Shown here: one piece after another, positions 7,630-16,024 of the stretch
Numbering within the stretch: position 1 is the first letter of the stretch
Layout: every line of letters starts with the position of its first letter
NCBI GenBank assembly: GCA_903894145.1
Contig: CAITPB010000222.1
Span: 1 to 32,933, forward strand
Reading direction: 5' to 3'
Length of the DNA: 32,933 nucleotides
From: Candidatus Firestoneibacteriota bacterium
Lineage (GTDB): Bacteria > Oederibacteriota > D2-FULL-39-29 > CAIOVX01
Position numbers and translations under genes: made by a program
The notes under the pieces: model-generated
What the model was told of the DNA's origin: nothing
Seen by the model: the letters and a program-made list of their open reading frames with translations, nothing else
Database searches by the model: none

Positions 7630-9742
7630 TCGTTACCTCCAGGCTGAACGCCGTTCTAAAAACAGCCTCCGGAGCAAGCTCAAGCACCCACGCCGGACAA
7701 AGCGCGGAACTCTGGTAAACTTTCTCCAGCTTACCGATAGACTGGGAAATAGTGCTGACCGGCATACGCCAAACCTCGGTTTTGCCTTCGAAACGGAACC
7801 TGAGGCAAAGATTAAGCCATTCATCCGTAATTGAAGCCCCGGAGACCCCGTTCACTCTCCCAAAGCCGGAGAGCCTTGAGTCTTCCGGCTTCTTTCCGTC
7901 AAACATATAGTAGCGGTCCGAAGAATCACCGCCCAACATCGCGAAGTTGAACTCCGGAACAAATTTGAATGAGGTCTTATGCTTTGAGCGGTTCACAATC
8001 TCGTAGCCGAATTTGATGACAGGGTCGCTCGCGGATATGGCCACGGTCTTTGTAACCCTGAAATCATTGCCCCAGACCTTTCCTTCGCGGGCAAGAGAAA
8101 CCACGGCGCTGTCACGGCCTTTCTCAAGTTTATAAGCGTACGGGGCAGCCACGAAATCCCCGACTTCTTTATATTCCTTCTTCGCAAAATCCGCGGCCTC
8201 CTGATTGGCAGCGCAAAAATGGTCAATGAAAGAAACCCTGCGGTAAGAATCATAACACAGCTCTTTCTTCAGCCCTTCGTCGAACTTCCGCTGCATGTCA
8301 TGAATGCTGTCGTGTCCTGTCCCGCCCCCCTGAGCCGCTTCCTTAAAAAGGTCCTCATGATAAGCTTCGCGTCTTCTGCTCAAGGTATCCAGGGCGTTAA
8401 ACTCGGCCTGCTTTATGTCAAACTCAAATATGTTGCCGCCCTCATCTGGGTCAATGTAGATATTGTAAAGGTTTGAATTGAGCAGGACCTCAATCCTGTT
8501 GTCCTTGTCAAAATCTGTTTCGTCGCATTCCAGCCAGGACTTCCTGCCGAGCCTTAAAGAGTCCGCCAGCATTTCAGCCTTAATAAGCCGCCTGTAAATC
8601 GCGAACCTCAAATGATTAAGGTAGAGCCCTCCGAAAACTCCGTGCCAGTAAGCGCAGTTGCACTGGCCGCTCCACATTAAGCGGCGGGCTTCCGCCGCTC
8701 CGGGGTCCGAAGCGTCCAGCGCGTTTGCCTTGTCCGACACATAGAGCATTTTTTTCTGCATATTATTGCTTTCAGGATATTTAGCCAGAAAGTTCCGGAA
8801 CAACCCGCCCTTCACGAATCTCCCGAACCTGTCAAATTCATTGCGCTCTTTCAGCAGCCCCGTGAACTTCTCGAATTCCAGTATTGACTCGGCGGGCATA
8901 GCCCATTCAAGCATCTCTTTGTAGGAGGAGGTTGGCATGTAGACGCGGCCGAGAGGGCGCGTATTTTTCACGCAGTCCGTGAAGGTTGTGGTGATAAGCC
9001 ATTCCTTGTTCCGGTCGAGCATGTCAAAGAATTTTTCCAGCCATTTCTTGCCGTAAACCCATTCATGCGTGTCAGGCCAGATACCGAACTTCTCTCCGTC
9101 ATCGGCGATAGTTACAACCCTGTCCCCCGCTTCCGTGGCGGCCGCTGCCAGGTACTTCTCGGTCTCTTCCGGCATCCTAAACGGGATAAAATATCTCATC
9201 TTGGCGTTTATCGGAAAAATGTTGAGCGTGTACCCCTCGTCCTCCGTGACAAAATACCCGTGCATCTGGTCTTCTTTAAGCCCCGCGCCTTCAAAATGAG
9301 TGTCGTCCACAACAGCGTAATTTACGCCGGCAAGCGCCAGCGACTTGGCAAGGGCAGGTTCCCACACCCTTTCAGTCAGCCACGCGCCGGAGGGCTCATA
9401 CCCGAACATCTTTTTTATATAGGAGTTCATGTGCTTTATTTGCCCGATGCGGTCCCTTTCCGGGATAAGCGGAAAGATCGGTTCATAGAAACCGCCTGAC
9501 ATTAGCTCGCACCTGCCGGATGAGACAAGAGCCCGAAGCCTCTCGAAAAATTCGGGCTTGCGCTCTTCCAGCCACTCCAGCAGGCAGCCGCTGTAATGAA
9601 ACACGAATTTCAGCGAAGGGTACTTTTCTATTGTTTCAATAAAAGGAAGGTACGCCCTCTTATAGGCGTCCTCAAAGACCCAGTCAAAATTGCCCACCGG
9701 CTGGTGGCAATGCAGGCCCATTATGAAATTGACTTTTTTCAC
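7619..9742 (-). CDS. GH57 4-alpha-glucanotransferase / alpha-amylase-like enzyme
   Basis: Cytosolic GH57 enzyme of 707 residues (no signal peptide), close in layout to the Thermococcus 4-alpha-glucanotransferases: an N-terminal GH57 barrel, then DUF1925- and DUF1926-like domains. The start MKKVNFIMGLHCHQPVGNF gives the family HQP motif. The nucleophile is probably Glu124 in AWLTERVWEP, and the acid/base is in TIADDGEKFGIWP (Asp214 or Asp215). It should rearrange alpha-1,4-glucans such as glycogen or maltodextrin. Start is GTG at 9742 with GGAGAAG upstream. It sits between EIIB and EIIC and overlaps EIIC by 11 bp, suggesting co-expression with the sugar permease. An amylase or branching specificity is possible; the long C-terminal beta region favours glucanotransferase. 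Confidence 0.88.
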   Translation of the reverse strand: MKKVNFIMGLHCHQPVGNFDWVFEDAYKRAYLPFIETIEKYPSLKFVFHYSGCLLEWLEERKPEFFERLRALVSSGRCELMSGGFYEPIFPLIPERDRIGQIKHMNSYIKKMFGYEPSGAWLTERVWEPALAKSLALAGVNYAVVDDTHFEGAGLKEDQMHGYFVTEDEGYTLNIFPINAKMRYFIPFRMPEETEKYLAAAATEAGDRVVTIADDGEKFGIWPDTHEWVYGKKWLEKFFDMLDRNKEWLITTTFTDCVKNTRPLGRVYMPTSSYKEMLEWAMPAESILEFEKFTGLLKERNEFDRFGRFVKGGLFRNFLAKYPESNNMQKKMLYVSDKANALDASDPGAAEARRLMWSGQCNCAYWHGVFGGLYLNHLRFAIYRRLIKAEMLADSLRLGRKSWLECDETDFDKDNRIEVLLNSNLYNIYIDPDEGGNIFEFDIKQAEFNALDTLSRRREAYHEDLFKEAAQGGGTGHDSIHDMQRKFDEGLKKELCYDSYRRVSFIDHFCAANQEAADFAKKEYKEVGDFVAAPYAYKLEKGRDSAVVSLAREGKVWGNDFRVTKTVAISASDPVIKFGYEIVNRSKHKTSFKFVPEFNFAMLGGDSSDRYYMFDGKKPEDSRLSGFGRVNGVSGASITDEWLNLCLRFRFEGKTEVWRMPVSTISQSIGKLEKVYQSSALCPAWVLELAPEAVFRTAFSLEVTSAR

Positions 9743-9769
9743 TTCTGCTTCTCCGCTGCAATCAAATTC

Positions 9770-10267
9770 CTACTTTTCGGGGCAGGCCCCTTTAAGCAGG
9801 CACTCAAAAAGATCCTGCGGCTTGTCGGTCGGCACCATCTGATAGAACACCTTCACGCCAAGTTTTTTTAATTCGCTGAAATCCGCGATATCTTGCTCAT
9901 TTAAAAACACGCTCTTGCTGTATTCCTTTTTATTGACTGAATGCCTCATCCCTCCGAGGTTAACCCTGTCAAACTTGAAGCCTTTATTGAAAAGCCTCAC
10001 CAGGTCCGCCGGGTTCGTCACTATGATGATAACCCTGTGCTCCGTAATTTCGGCGGAATCCTGCGTAAGATTAAAACCATCCACGGAATAAATCATCGCC
10101 TGCAAATTCGGCGGCACGGCCATCTTCATCAGGCACTTCTGCATCTCATTGGAAGCGACAGTGTCGTTTATGCAGATAATTTCATCCGCCTTGGTGTTCG
10201 GAACCCACCCGACAATAACCTGACCGTGTATCAGCCTGTCGTCAATCCTTATAAGTTCTACTGCCAT
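9770..10267 (-). CDS. PTS mannose/fructose/sorbose-family EIIB component
   Basis: Cytosolic phosphotransfer subunit of 165 residues. The active histidine is His14 in RIDDRLIHGQVIVGW, the invariant start of this family. The rest fits: an INDTVASNEMQK segment, then VNLGGMRHS near residue 110. It receives phosphate from EIIA and gives it to the sugar bound by EIIC/EIID. The ATG overlaps the EIIA gene's end by 10 bp. The next gene is the GH57 enzyme after 27 nt, not EIIC. A and B are separate proteins here, unlike the fused ManX of E. coli. Confidence 0.94.
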   Translation of the reverse strand: MAVELIRIDDRLIHGQVIVGWVPNTKADEIICINDTVASNEMQKCLMKMAVPPNLQAMIYSVDGFNLTQDSAEITEHRVIIIVTNPADLVRLFNKGFKFDRVNLGGMRHSVNKKEYSKSVFLNEQDIADFSELKKLGVKVFYQMVPTDKPQDLFECLLKGACPEK

Positions 10268-10668
10268 GTTTTTTGTATCTCCGACATTGGTATAATGCTC
10301 TTTTTTGCCTTCTCGGCGACATCCTTCGCCAGCGCGCGCGGGTCCCGGAGCGATTCGCGCAGCAGAAGCGATTCAAGCAGCATCGGCAGATTAATCCCGG
10401 TCAATATCTCCACCTTTTCCGAAATGAACTGGAGGCTTACATTTGTGGTGCTGCCCCCGAACATATCGGTAAAGATTAAGACATTCCCGCCCGACTCTTT
10501 CCCTGCTTTCGCTATGGCCTCGCTGACCTTTGCCTTAAGATCATCAAGACCTTCAAAAGCGTTTAAGCAGACGGGCTCAAGCGCCGCCTGAGGGCCGATT
10601 ACCAGCTCTACCGTCTTTACCATGGCGCATGCCAGGTCCCCGTGAGTAACAACAACTATTCCTATCAT
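10258..10668 (-). CDS. PTS mannose-family EIIA component
   Basis: Small cytosolic EIIA of 136 residues. MIGIVVVTHGDLA places the phosphorylated histidine at His9, and LIFTDMFGGSTTNVS (about 64-78) is the second conserved block. It accepts phosphate from HPr and passes it to EIIB, which overlaps it by 10 bp. In many rpoN-linked clusters a lone mannose-type EIIA is present without a permease and acts only in regulation. Here EIIB, EIIC and EIID are all nearby, so transport is likely. The start ATG has a GGGGG stretch a few bases upstream, and the gap from the YvcK-like gene is 14 nt. Confidence 0.93.
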   Translation of the reverse strand: MIGIVVVTHGDLACAMVKTVELVIGPQAALEPVCLNAFEGLDDLKAKVSEAIAKAGKESGGNVLIFTDMFGGSTTNVSLQFISEKVEILTGINLPMLLESLLLRESLRDPRALAKDVAEKAKKSIIPMSEIQKTWQ

Positions 10669-10682
10669 AAGCCCCCTGTGCG

Positions 10683-11921
10683 TTAAATTGAGATAGCCTT
10701 GATGACCGCTCTTCCGAGCCTCTGGGCGTCATGCCTCGCGAGTCCGGATTCGTCCAAGCGGATTAGTTTCTTCCTGATAATTTTTACGCCTAGTTTATCC
10801 ACCTCGTCCCAGTCCATCTTTACCTGGCAGGAACCCTCCGAACTGTACTTGATAAGCGTGTCCTCCGGAACCTGTCCTTCGTTTACCACACAGTAATGCA
10901 GGAACGGATACCCTGCTTGGTCAAGGATCTTTTTCACCTGGTCGCTGAGAAAAGTCCCGTCGCTGCCGTTCCTTCTTGTCATTATATTGGACACCAGCAC
11001 CTTGGCGCACTTTGACTTTACGACCGCGTCCTTTATTTCGCCGAGCAGGAAGAAGGGCAGCAGTTCCGAATAAAAACTTCCGGGACCTATAACCAGCGCG
11101 TCAGCCGAATAGATTACTCTTACCGCTTCCGGATTGGCCTTTACCCCGGCCGGTTTCAGCGTTACTTCCGGCGTGCAGGTTTTGCCTGCCATATTTGCTT
11201 TTCTCGGCGATTTGAGCGCCAGTTCCACCCGGTCAAAGGTAGCCGGCACAACCCTTCCCGAAAGCGAGAGCACCCTTGAGGATTCGTCCAGAGCGTTTTC
11301 TAAACCTCCGGCCTCTTTGCGCATCGCGTCAAGGAAGAGCCCGCCGAAACTTTCACCCTTAAGACCGCTTGTTCCGAACCTGAAGCCCAGCAGGTCCCTC
11401 ATCCTTTTGTTGCTTCCCGAGAGCGCCGCCAGCGAGCTTAAAAGATAGGATTCTTCCGGGAAGGAGATGACGGAAATATTTTCCGTGTAGCTTGACAGCC
11501 CTTCCAGTAGCGGAACAATGCCGCTCGCCCCCCCGAACACCACAATCTTCGGGCCTCTCTTCAGCCTCAAATGCCTGTAAACGGAATTAATGTAGCCGTT
11601 CTTTCTGCCGGGATTGATAATGGTCAGGAAAGCGTAAGTGCCTCTCCTCATCGCCATCAAAATACCGAGCAGCCCGATGCCCAGCACGATAAAATCTATC
11701 GTGACCAGCCGGCTCAATTTTACGACCGTGACCCTTACTTTGGCAGAAAAGGTCTTTGCCGAGATAAAATGCGTAAGGTCCAGCTTCGGAAAAACCTGGC
11801 CGATTATACCGGTAAGCCCGAAGGCAAGCAGTATTAGGCTTATAATAAAGACCATTAGCCAGGTCTTGAGCATAGGCCTGGAATAGAGCCATCTGGAGAA
11901 CTTACTCTCTTTTGCCGCCAT
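10683..11921 (-). CDS. Divergent, membrane-anchored YvcK/CofD-like protein
   Basis: 412-residue member of the YvcK (gluconeogenesis factor, UDP-GlcNAc-binding) family. Two N-terminal membrane spans (about 19-44 and 73-93) precede a cytosolic Rossmann-like domain from residue 125. Family landmarks remain: VVFGGASGIVPLLEGL, FGTSGLKGESFGGLFL, LSLSGRVVPATFDRVEL, ADALVIGPGSFYSELLPFFL. However, the usual GGGTGLSTLLRGL is changed to GGASGIVPLLEGL, and the usual DDGGSSGRLR-like ligand loop is replaced by FPEESYLLSS (154-163). Ligand binding may therefore differ or be lost. Its start overlaps hprK by 20 bp. In many rpoN-PTS clusters RapZ/YvcJ occupies this place; no RapZ gene is seen here. CofD itself is unlikely because of the membrane spans and context. 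Confidence 0.75.
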   Translation of the reverse strand: MAAKESKFSRWLYSRPMLKTWLMVFIISLILLAFGLTGIIGQVFPKLDLTHFISAKTFSAKVRVTVVKLSRLVTIDFIVLGIGLLGILMAMRRGTYAFLTIINPGRKNGYINSVYRHLRLKRGPKIVVFGGASGIVPLLEGLSSYTENISVISFPEESYLLSSLAALSGSNKRMRDLLGFRFGTSGLKGESFGGLFLDAMRKEAGGLENALDESSRVLSLSGRVVPATFDRVELALKSPRKANMAGKTCTPEVTLKPAGVKANPEAVRVIYSADALVIGPGSFYSELLPFFLLGEIKDAVVKSKCAKVLVSNIMTRRNGSDGTFLSDQVKKILDQAGYPFLHYCVVNEGQVPEDTLIKYSSEGSCQVKMDWDEVDKLGVKIIRKKLIRLDESGLARHDAQRLGRAVIKAISI

Positions 11922-12846
11922 CTTTGTCCATTTCCCTCATTATGTTGTTCTCAAATTCCGCTGCCGAGGAATAGCCCATCTTCTTCAGCCGCTGCTGCAT
12001 GGCCGCGACCTCCAAAAGAATGGCTATGTTCCTGCCTGGTTTTACCGGTATCACCATCTTCGGCAGCTTCACGCCGAGAAGTTCTTCCGTGTTTTCATTT
12101 AAGCCTGTCCGGTCGTAGCTCTTGCTCTTGTCCCATTCCTCAAGATGCACAAACATTTCAACTCGTTTCTTGTCCCTGGTCGCCCCCACTCCGAAAAGGT
12201 CTTTGACCGAGACTATCCCAACACCCCTCACCTCGAGGAAATACATCAGAAGTTTCTGCGGGAACCCTATGAGCCGGTTCTCAGAAGTTTTTATTATCTC
12301 CACTATATCGTCCGCGACAAGCCTGTGACCGCGCTTGATAAGTTCCAGCGCGCACTCGCTCTTGCCGATACCGCTCTTTCCGGTGATAATGACGCCGACT
12401 CCGTACACATCCACCATCACGCCGTGGAGGGACAGTTTTTTCGCCAGCTTCTCTTCCATGTAGTTGGTGGCTTCGCTGATGAAGGCCGTAGTGTATAGGG
12501 GCGTCTCTATTACCGGGATGTTGCGCTTGTCCGCCGACTGGATTATTTCCTTGTAGAGCCTCAGCCCGCGGCAATAAAAGAGCACCGGTATCTTGTACCT
12601 GAAAAGCCTGGAAATAACTTTTTTCCGTTCCGGGGCCGGCAGTTTTTCGAGGTAACTTACCTCGGTCTTGCCGATTACCTGAATGCGCTCTGAGGGAAAG
12701 AAATCAAAAAAACCTGTGAGAGCGAGCCCGCACCTGTTGACATCGGTCACCGTAAGCTCGTGATCCAACCCGCCTTTCCCGGCAACCAGTTTGAGCTTCC
12801 AGTCCGCGCCTTTTTCCGTTATGAGTTCTCCGACTGTAAAGGCCAT
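11902..12846 (-). CDS. hprK: HPr kinase/phosphorylase
   Basis: Bifunctional enzyme that phosphorylates, and reverses phosphorylation of, the regulatory serine of HPr in response to metabolite levels. The 314 residues match the family. The N-terminal domain (1-130) is followed by His141 in LHGVMVDVYGVGVIITG, the P-loop GKSGIGKSE (156-164), VADDIVEI, and the HprK signature LEVRGVGI (204-211). The ATG shares one base with the upstream PtsN stop (TAATG). Its likely target, HPr with Ser45, is encoded 6 kb downstream in the same cluster. All catalytic residues I can check are present, so it should be active. Confidence 0.96.
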   Translation of the reverse strand: MAFTVGELITEKGADWKLKLVAGKGGLDHELTVTDVNRCGLALTGFFDFFPSERIQVIGKTEVSYLEKLPAPERKKVISRLFRYKIPVLFYCRGLRLYKEIIQSADKRNIPVIETPLYTTAFISEATNYMEEKLAKKLSLHGVMVDVYGVGVIITGKSGIGKSECALELIKRGHRLVADDIVEIIKTSENRLIGFPQKLLMYFLEVRGVGIVSVKDLFGVGATRDKKRVEMFVHLEEWDKSKSYDRTGLNENTEELLGVKLPKMVIPVKPGRNIAILLEVAAMQQRLKKMGYSSAAEFENNIMREMDKDGGKRE

Positions 12847-13310
12847 TAGATTTTCAGCTTCTCTTCTTCCGAGATCACAGTGAGCACTTCTTCGGCCGTC
12901 GCGCAGTTCACGAGCGATTTCCTGAAATACTTATCTTTCAGGAGGCCGGAGATTTTCGCGAGAGATTTCAAGTGTATACCGCTCGCGTTGTAAGGAGCAA
13001 GCAGAAGGAAGAATATATTGACCGGGTCTCCGTCGAGGGTGTCAAACTGGCAGCCCTCTTTGGAAAGTCCAAAACCCGCCACAAGCGCGGAGACGTTATC
13101 CGTCTTGCCGTGGGGGATCGCCACGCCCTGTCCTATGCCTGTGGAACCGAGTTCCTCGCGCTCCAGCAGCACCTGCATCACTTTCACCTTGTCCGTCACC
13201 TTTCCAGAGGCCGCGAGGATGTCTACAAGTTCCTCCAGAGCCTCCTTCTTGGTCTTGGACTTGAGGTCAACCTTGATACAGTCCTTTGTCAAAAAATCGG
13301 TTATTTTCAT
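12846..13310 (-). CDS. ptsN: PTS EIIA-Ntr/fructose-type protein (PtsN-like)
   Basis: Cytosolic EIIA of the fructose/nitrogen class, 154 residues with a single domain. The phosphorylated histidine is His67 in GVAIPHGKT, preceded by REELGSTGIGQG, the standard motif. C-terminal GIHLKSLAKISGLLKD matches the family. It lies directly between RpoN (53 nt upstream) and HprK (1-bp overlap), the classic setting of PtsN, where it usually has regulatory rather than transport roles. The start ATG has an AGGGA element a few bases upstream. No second fructose-type EIIB/EIIC is present, supporting a regulatory role. Confidence 0.92.
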   Translation of the reverse strand: MKITDFLTKDCIKVDLKSKTKKEALEELVDILAASGKVTDKVKVMQVLLEREELGSTGIGQGVAIPHGKTDNVSALVAGFGLSKEGCQFDTLDGDPVNIFFLLLAPYNASGIHLKSLAKISGLLKDKYFRKSLVNCATAEEVLTVISEEEKLKI

Positions 13311-13363
13311 TTCCCTACCCCCTTCAAAATTTTATGATTCCTTTTTTTATTCTTACCCCGCGC

Positions 13364-14725
13364 TTAGAGCCTGTGCCTTTGTCCGGCTTTCAGGATCTTC
13401 ATCTCTTCACGATACTTGGCGACGGTCCTTCGCGAAAGCCTGATGCCTTTTGCGGCAAGTTCCAAAGCGACTGCCCCGTCTGTAAGAGGCTCGCTCCCCG
13501 GCTCGGTTTCTATCATTCTCTTTATCATTCCCTTTACCGAACCCGAAGAAACGCTTTCGCCCTCCCCGCTGCTCAGTTTCACATCAAAAAAATGCCTGAA
13601 GGCAAAAGTCCCCGCCGGCGTCTGGATATATTTGTTCGCCGTGACCCTGCTTACCGTGGATTCATGCAGCCCCAGTTCCCCGGAGATCTCCTTCAGCGTC
13701 AGCGGCTTCAGATACTCCATGCCTTTCTCAAGGAAATCCTTCTGCTTCTCAATTATACTCCGCGTTACGCGGATCAGCGTCTTTTTTCTTTCGTCTATGG
13801 AACGCAGCACCGCGATAGCAGCCCGGAACTTATCTTCAAGAAACTTCTTTTCCTCGGGCGTCGCTTTGCCCGATCTTATTGCCGCTTCGTATGTCCTGTT
13901 AATCCTAAGGGACGGCATGCCCTGATTATTCAGAATAATGCGCCAGGACCCGTCCGTATCCTTTTCCAGAATGACATCCGGGACAATATACCGGACCTCT
14001 TCGCTTGAGAATTCCCTTCCGGGTTTGGGCTCCAGCCCGGAGATAAACCTGACCGCCTCGTTTACCTCGGCCGGGCTTGCTTTCAAAGAGGCGGATATAT
14101 TATCAAACCTGCCTTTTTGAAAATCCTCCCAGGCCAAAGTGACTATCCTGTGCGCTAGAGAGCCTTCCTTGCCGGCCGCCGCAATCTGCAGGAGCAGGCA
14201 CTCTTTAAGAGACCTTGCCCCCACTCCCGTGGGCTCAAAGCCCCGGATCATTGCCAGCACGCGCCCGGCGTCCTCAAGAGAAAAACTCTCGGAACCGCAG
14301 AGGTCTTCCAAAGAGACGGTTAGGTATCCGTCCGCGTTTATCGCGCTGATGATCTTTTCTCCGATGGCGTAGTCCGCGTCATCCGCCGCCGAGAGCCGAA
14401 GCTGCCAGACCAGATGCTCCTCCAGGCTGTACCCGCCTTTCGGCTTTTCAGGCCCTGCCGCGGATTCGCCGCGCGAGGCCGTCCCGGGGTTAACTTCATC
14501 CCGCGGAAGATAGTCGCCCCACTCTTCTATGGTCGGAGCGTCAGATTCCTTCTCCGGTTTTTCAAGGAGCTCCCGCTGTTCAAGCATCGGGTTCTGTTCA
14601 AGTTCTTCTTCAAGGTAATCTTTAAGTTCCAGCACAGGCATCTGAAGAATCTTTAGAGACTGCCTGAGCGCCTGCGAAAGCACGAGTTTCTGCGTGTTCT
14701 TTATTTCCAGGCGCTGCCCTATCAT
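13364..14725 (-). CDS. rpoN: RNA polymerase sigma-54 factor
   Basis: Alternative sigma factor that recognises -24/-12 promoters and needs AAA+ enhancer-binding activators. The protein has 453 residues. Region I is seen at MIGQRLEIKNTQKLVLSQAL, with the Gln/Leu-rich helix and LKDYLEEELEQNPML. The core-binding domain follows, then the helix-turn-helix around LTLKEISGELGLHESTVSRV, and the RpoN box SRRTVAKYRE at about 431-440. It follows the second M16 gene by 15 nt and precedes ptsN by 53 nt. No enhancer-binding activator is encoded in the window, and I found no convincing -24/-12 promoter in the intergenic spaces. The hpf gene commonly placed after rpoN is absent. Confidence 0.97.
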   Translation of the reverse strand: MIGQRLEIKNTQKLVLSQALRQSLKILQMPVLELKDYLEEELEQNPMLEQRELLEKPEKESDAPTIEEWGDYLPRDEVNPGTASRGESAAGPEKPKGGYSLEEHLVWQLRLSAADDADYAIGEKIISAINADGYLTVSLEDLCGSESFSLEDAGRVLAMIRGFEPTGVGARSLKECLLLQIAAAGKEGSLAHRIVTLAWEDFQKGRFDNISASLKASPAEVNEAVRFISGLEPKPGREFSSEEVRYIVPDVILEKDTDGSWRIILNNQGMPSLRINRTYEAAIRSGKATPEEKKFLEDKFRAAIAVLRSIDERKKTLIRVTRSIIEKQKDFLEKGMEYLKPLTLKEISGELGLHESTVSRVTANKYIQTPAGTFAFRHFFDVKLSSGEGESVSSGSVKGMIKRMIETEPGSEPLTDGAVALELAAKGIRLSRRTVAKYREEMKILKAGQRHRL

Positions 14726-14740
14726 CCGTTGTCCCTGTCC

Positions 14741-16024
14741 TTACTCATTGTCCAGCACGAAGGTCTTCGGCTGAACGAGATATTTTACCGCCGCTTTCGA
14801 AACTGCCTCAAGCGTCACGGCCTTTACGGTTTCCGGATAGGCGGCGTCGTAGCCGAAACCGGCGCCATTCAGCTCGAACCAGCCCAGGTACCTTGCCCTG
14901 TCCTCGTTTGTCTGATGGTCCAGGCGAAACTGCCCGACCAGCAGGTTCTTCGCGTCTTCAAGCTCTTTTTCCGTGATATATCCTGGCTTCCCGGCGCTTG
15001 CGGCCGCTTCCAGAATGCCCTGTTTTATCCTTTCAATGTTCTCCTTCCTGGTCCCCGCGTAAAAAATAAACGCGCAGGCCTTCGCCCTCGAAGGATAAAT
15101 AGTCCCGATAGAATAAGCCAGCCCCTCTTTTTCACGGAGGGAAGAAAACAGCTTCGAGCTCATTCCGCCGCCCAGCACCGAACTTAATACTTTCAGCGCA
15201 GCGTAGTCCGCGGAAGCCAATTCAGGCGCGAAAAAACCGGTCATAACCACAGCCTGATTCTTCTTCATTTTGTCGGAACCGTAATTTTCAGTTACGGCTT
15301 CTATCGTGCTTTGCAGTTTCCGCGCGCCGCCGCCTGAAGGAATGCCTGAAAGGCCTTTTTCAAGCGAGGAGAACATTTCGCTGTTGTCGAAACTGCCGGA
15401 AACGCTGACACAGATGTTCCCGGCCTTGAAGTTCTTAGTGTAAAAATCAGCCATCTTGGCGGAAGTCGCGGCAGAAATATTTTCTTCCGTGCCCAGCGGA
15501 TTGAGCCCGTAACTGTCGCCGCGAAACATCTGCGACTTCAACCGCTGCAGCGTATAGGAGAAATTATCGTCCTTCTCCGCTTTGAGCCTGGAAATCGCCA
15601 CCTTTTTTAGCTTCGAAAGTTCGGATTCCGGGAAAACCGGGTTCAGCAGCATATCAAACAATATGGCGGAAGCCTCCGGGAAGGTCTTAGCGGTGCAGAC
15701 GAGAGAGATAATGGAGTGATCCTCGCCTGAAGCCGCGGAGATTGAAACCCCAAGGCCTTCGGACGCTGCCGCAAGCTCTTCGGCGGTGCGCGTTTTGGTC
15801 CCCCTCGTTATCATCCTGATGGCGAGGCTTGCCGTCCCGGAATCAGCCGGAGTTTCCCAGGCAGAACCCGCGCGGACAAATACCTGAAGCGCTATAATTC
15901 CGGAAGTTTTGTCAGGGTTCAACACAACCTTCAGGCCGTTGCTGAGAGAAAAAGGTTGCGCCGCGGCTGAAGAGAGGGAAAGCAGCGCGGACAGAACTAT
16001 GAACGCCAGAAGTATCTTTTTCAT
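14741..16024 (-). CDS. M16-family peptidase homologue lacking the zinc motif
   Basis: Processing-peptidase-like protein of about 427 residues with a clean signal peptide (MKKILLAFIVLSALLSLSSA), so it is exported. The region aligned to HXXEH reads ADSGTASLAIRMITRGT, with no zinc ligands. The C-terminal half keeps the substrate-binding Arg/Tyr pattern, KLFSSLREKEGLAYSIG. This pattern is typical of the non-catalytic partner in M16 pairs, as in MPP-alpha type dimers. I choose the ATG at 16024 because it overlaps the upstream M16 stop as ATGA and begins the signal peptide; a longer reading from 16045 adds seven residues. Probably forms a periplasmic heterodimer with its neighbour. Confidence 0.85.
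   Translation of the reverse strand: MKKILLAFIVLSALLSLSSAAAQPFSLSNGLKVVLNPDKTSGIIALQVFVRAGSAWETPADSGTASLAIRMITRGTKTRTAEELAAASEGLGVSISAASGEDHSIISLVCTAKTFPEASAILFDMLLNPVFPESELSKLKKVAISRLKAEKDDNFSYTLQRLKSQMFRGDSYGLNPLGTEENISAATSAKMADFYTKNFKAGNICVSVSGSFDNSEMFSSLEKGLSGIPSGGGARKLQSTIEAVTENYGSDKMKKNQAVVMTGFFAPELASADYAALKVLSSVLGGGMSSKLFSSLREKEGLAYSIGTIYPSRAKACAFIFYAGTRKENIERIKQGILEAAASAGKPGYITEKELEDAKNLLVGQFRLDHQTNEDRARYLGWFELNGAGFGYDAAYPETVKAVTLEAVSKAAVKYLVQPKTFVLDNE

Noticed and set aside
10683-11921. CofD (F420 biosynthesis) assignment
   Set aside because: The two N-terminal membrane spans, the family landmarks and the hprK/PTS context fit YvcK; no other F420 gene is present.
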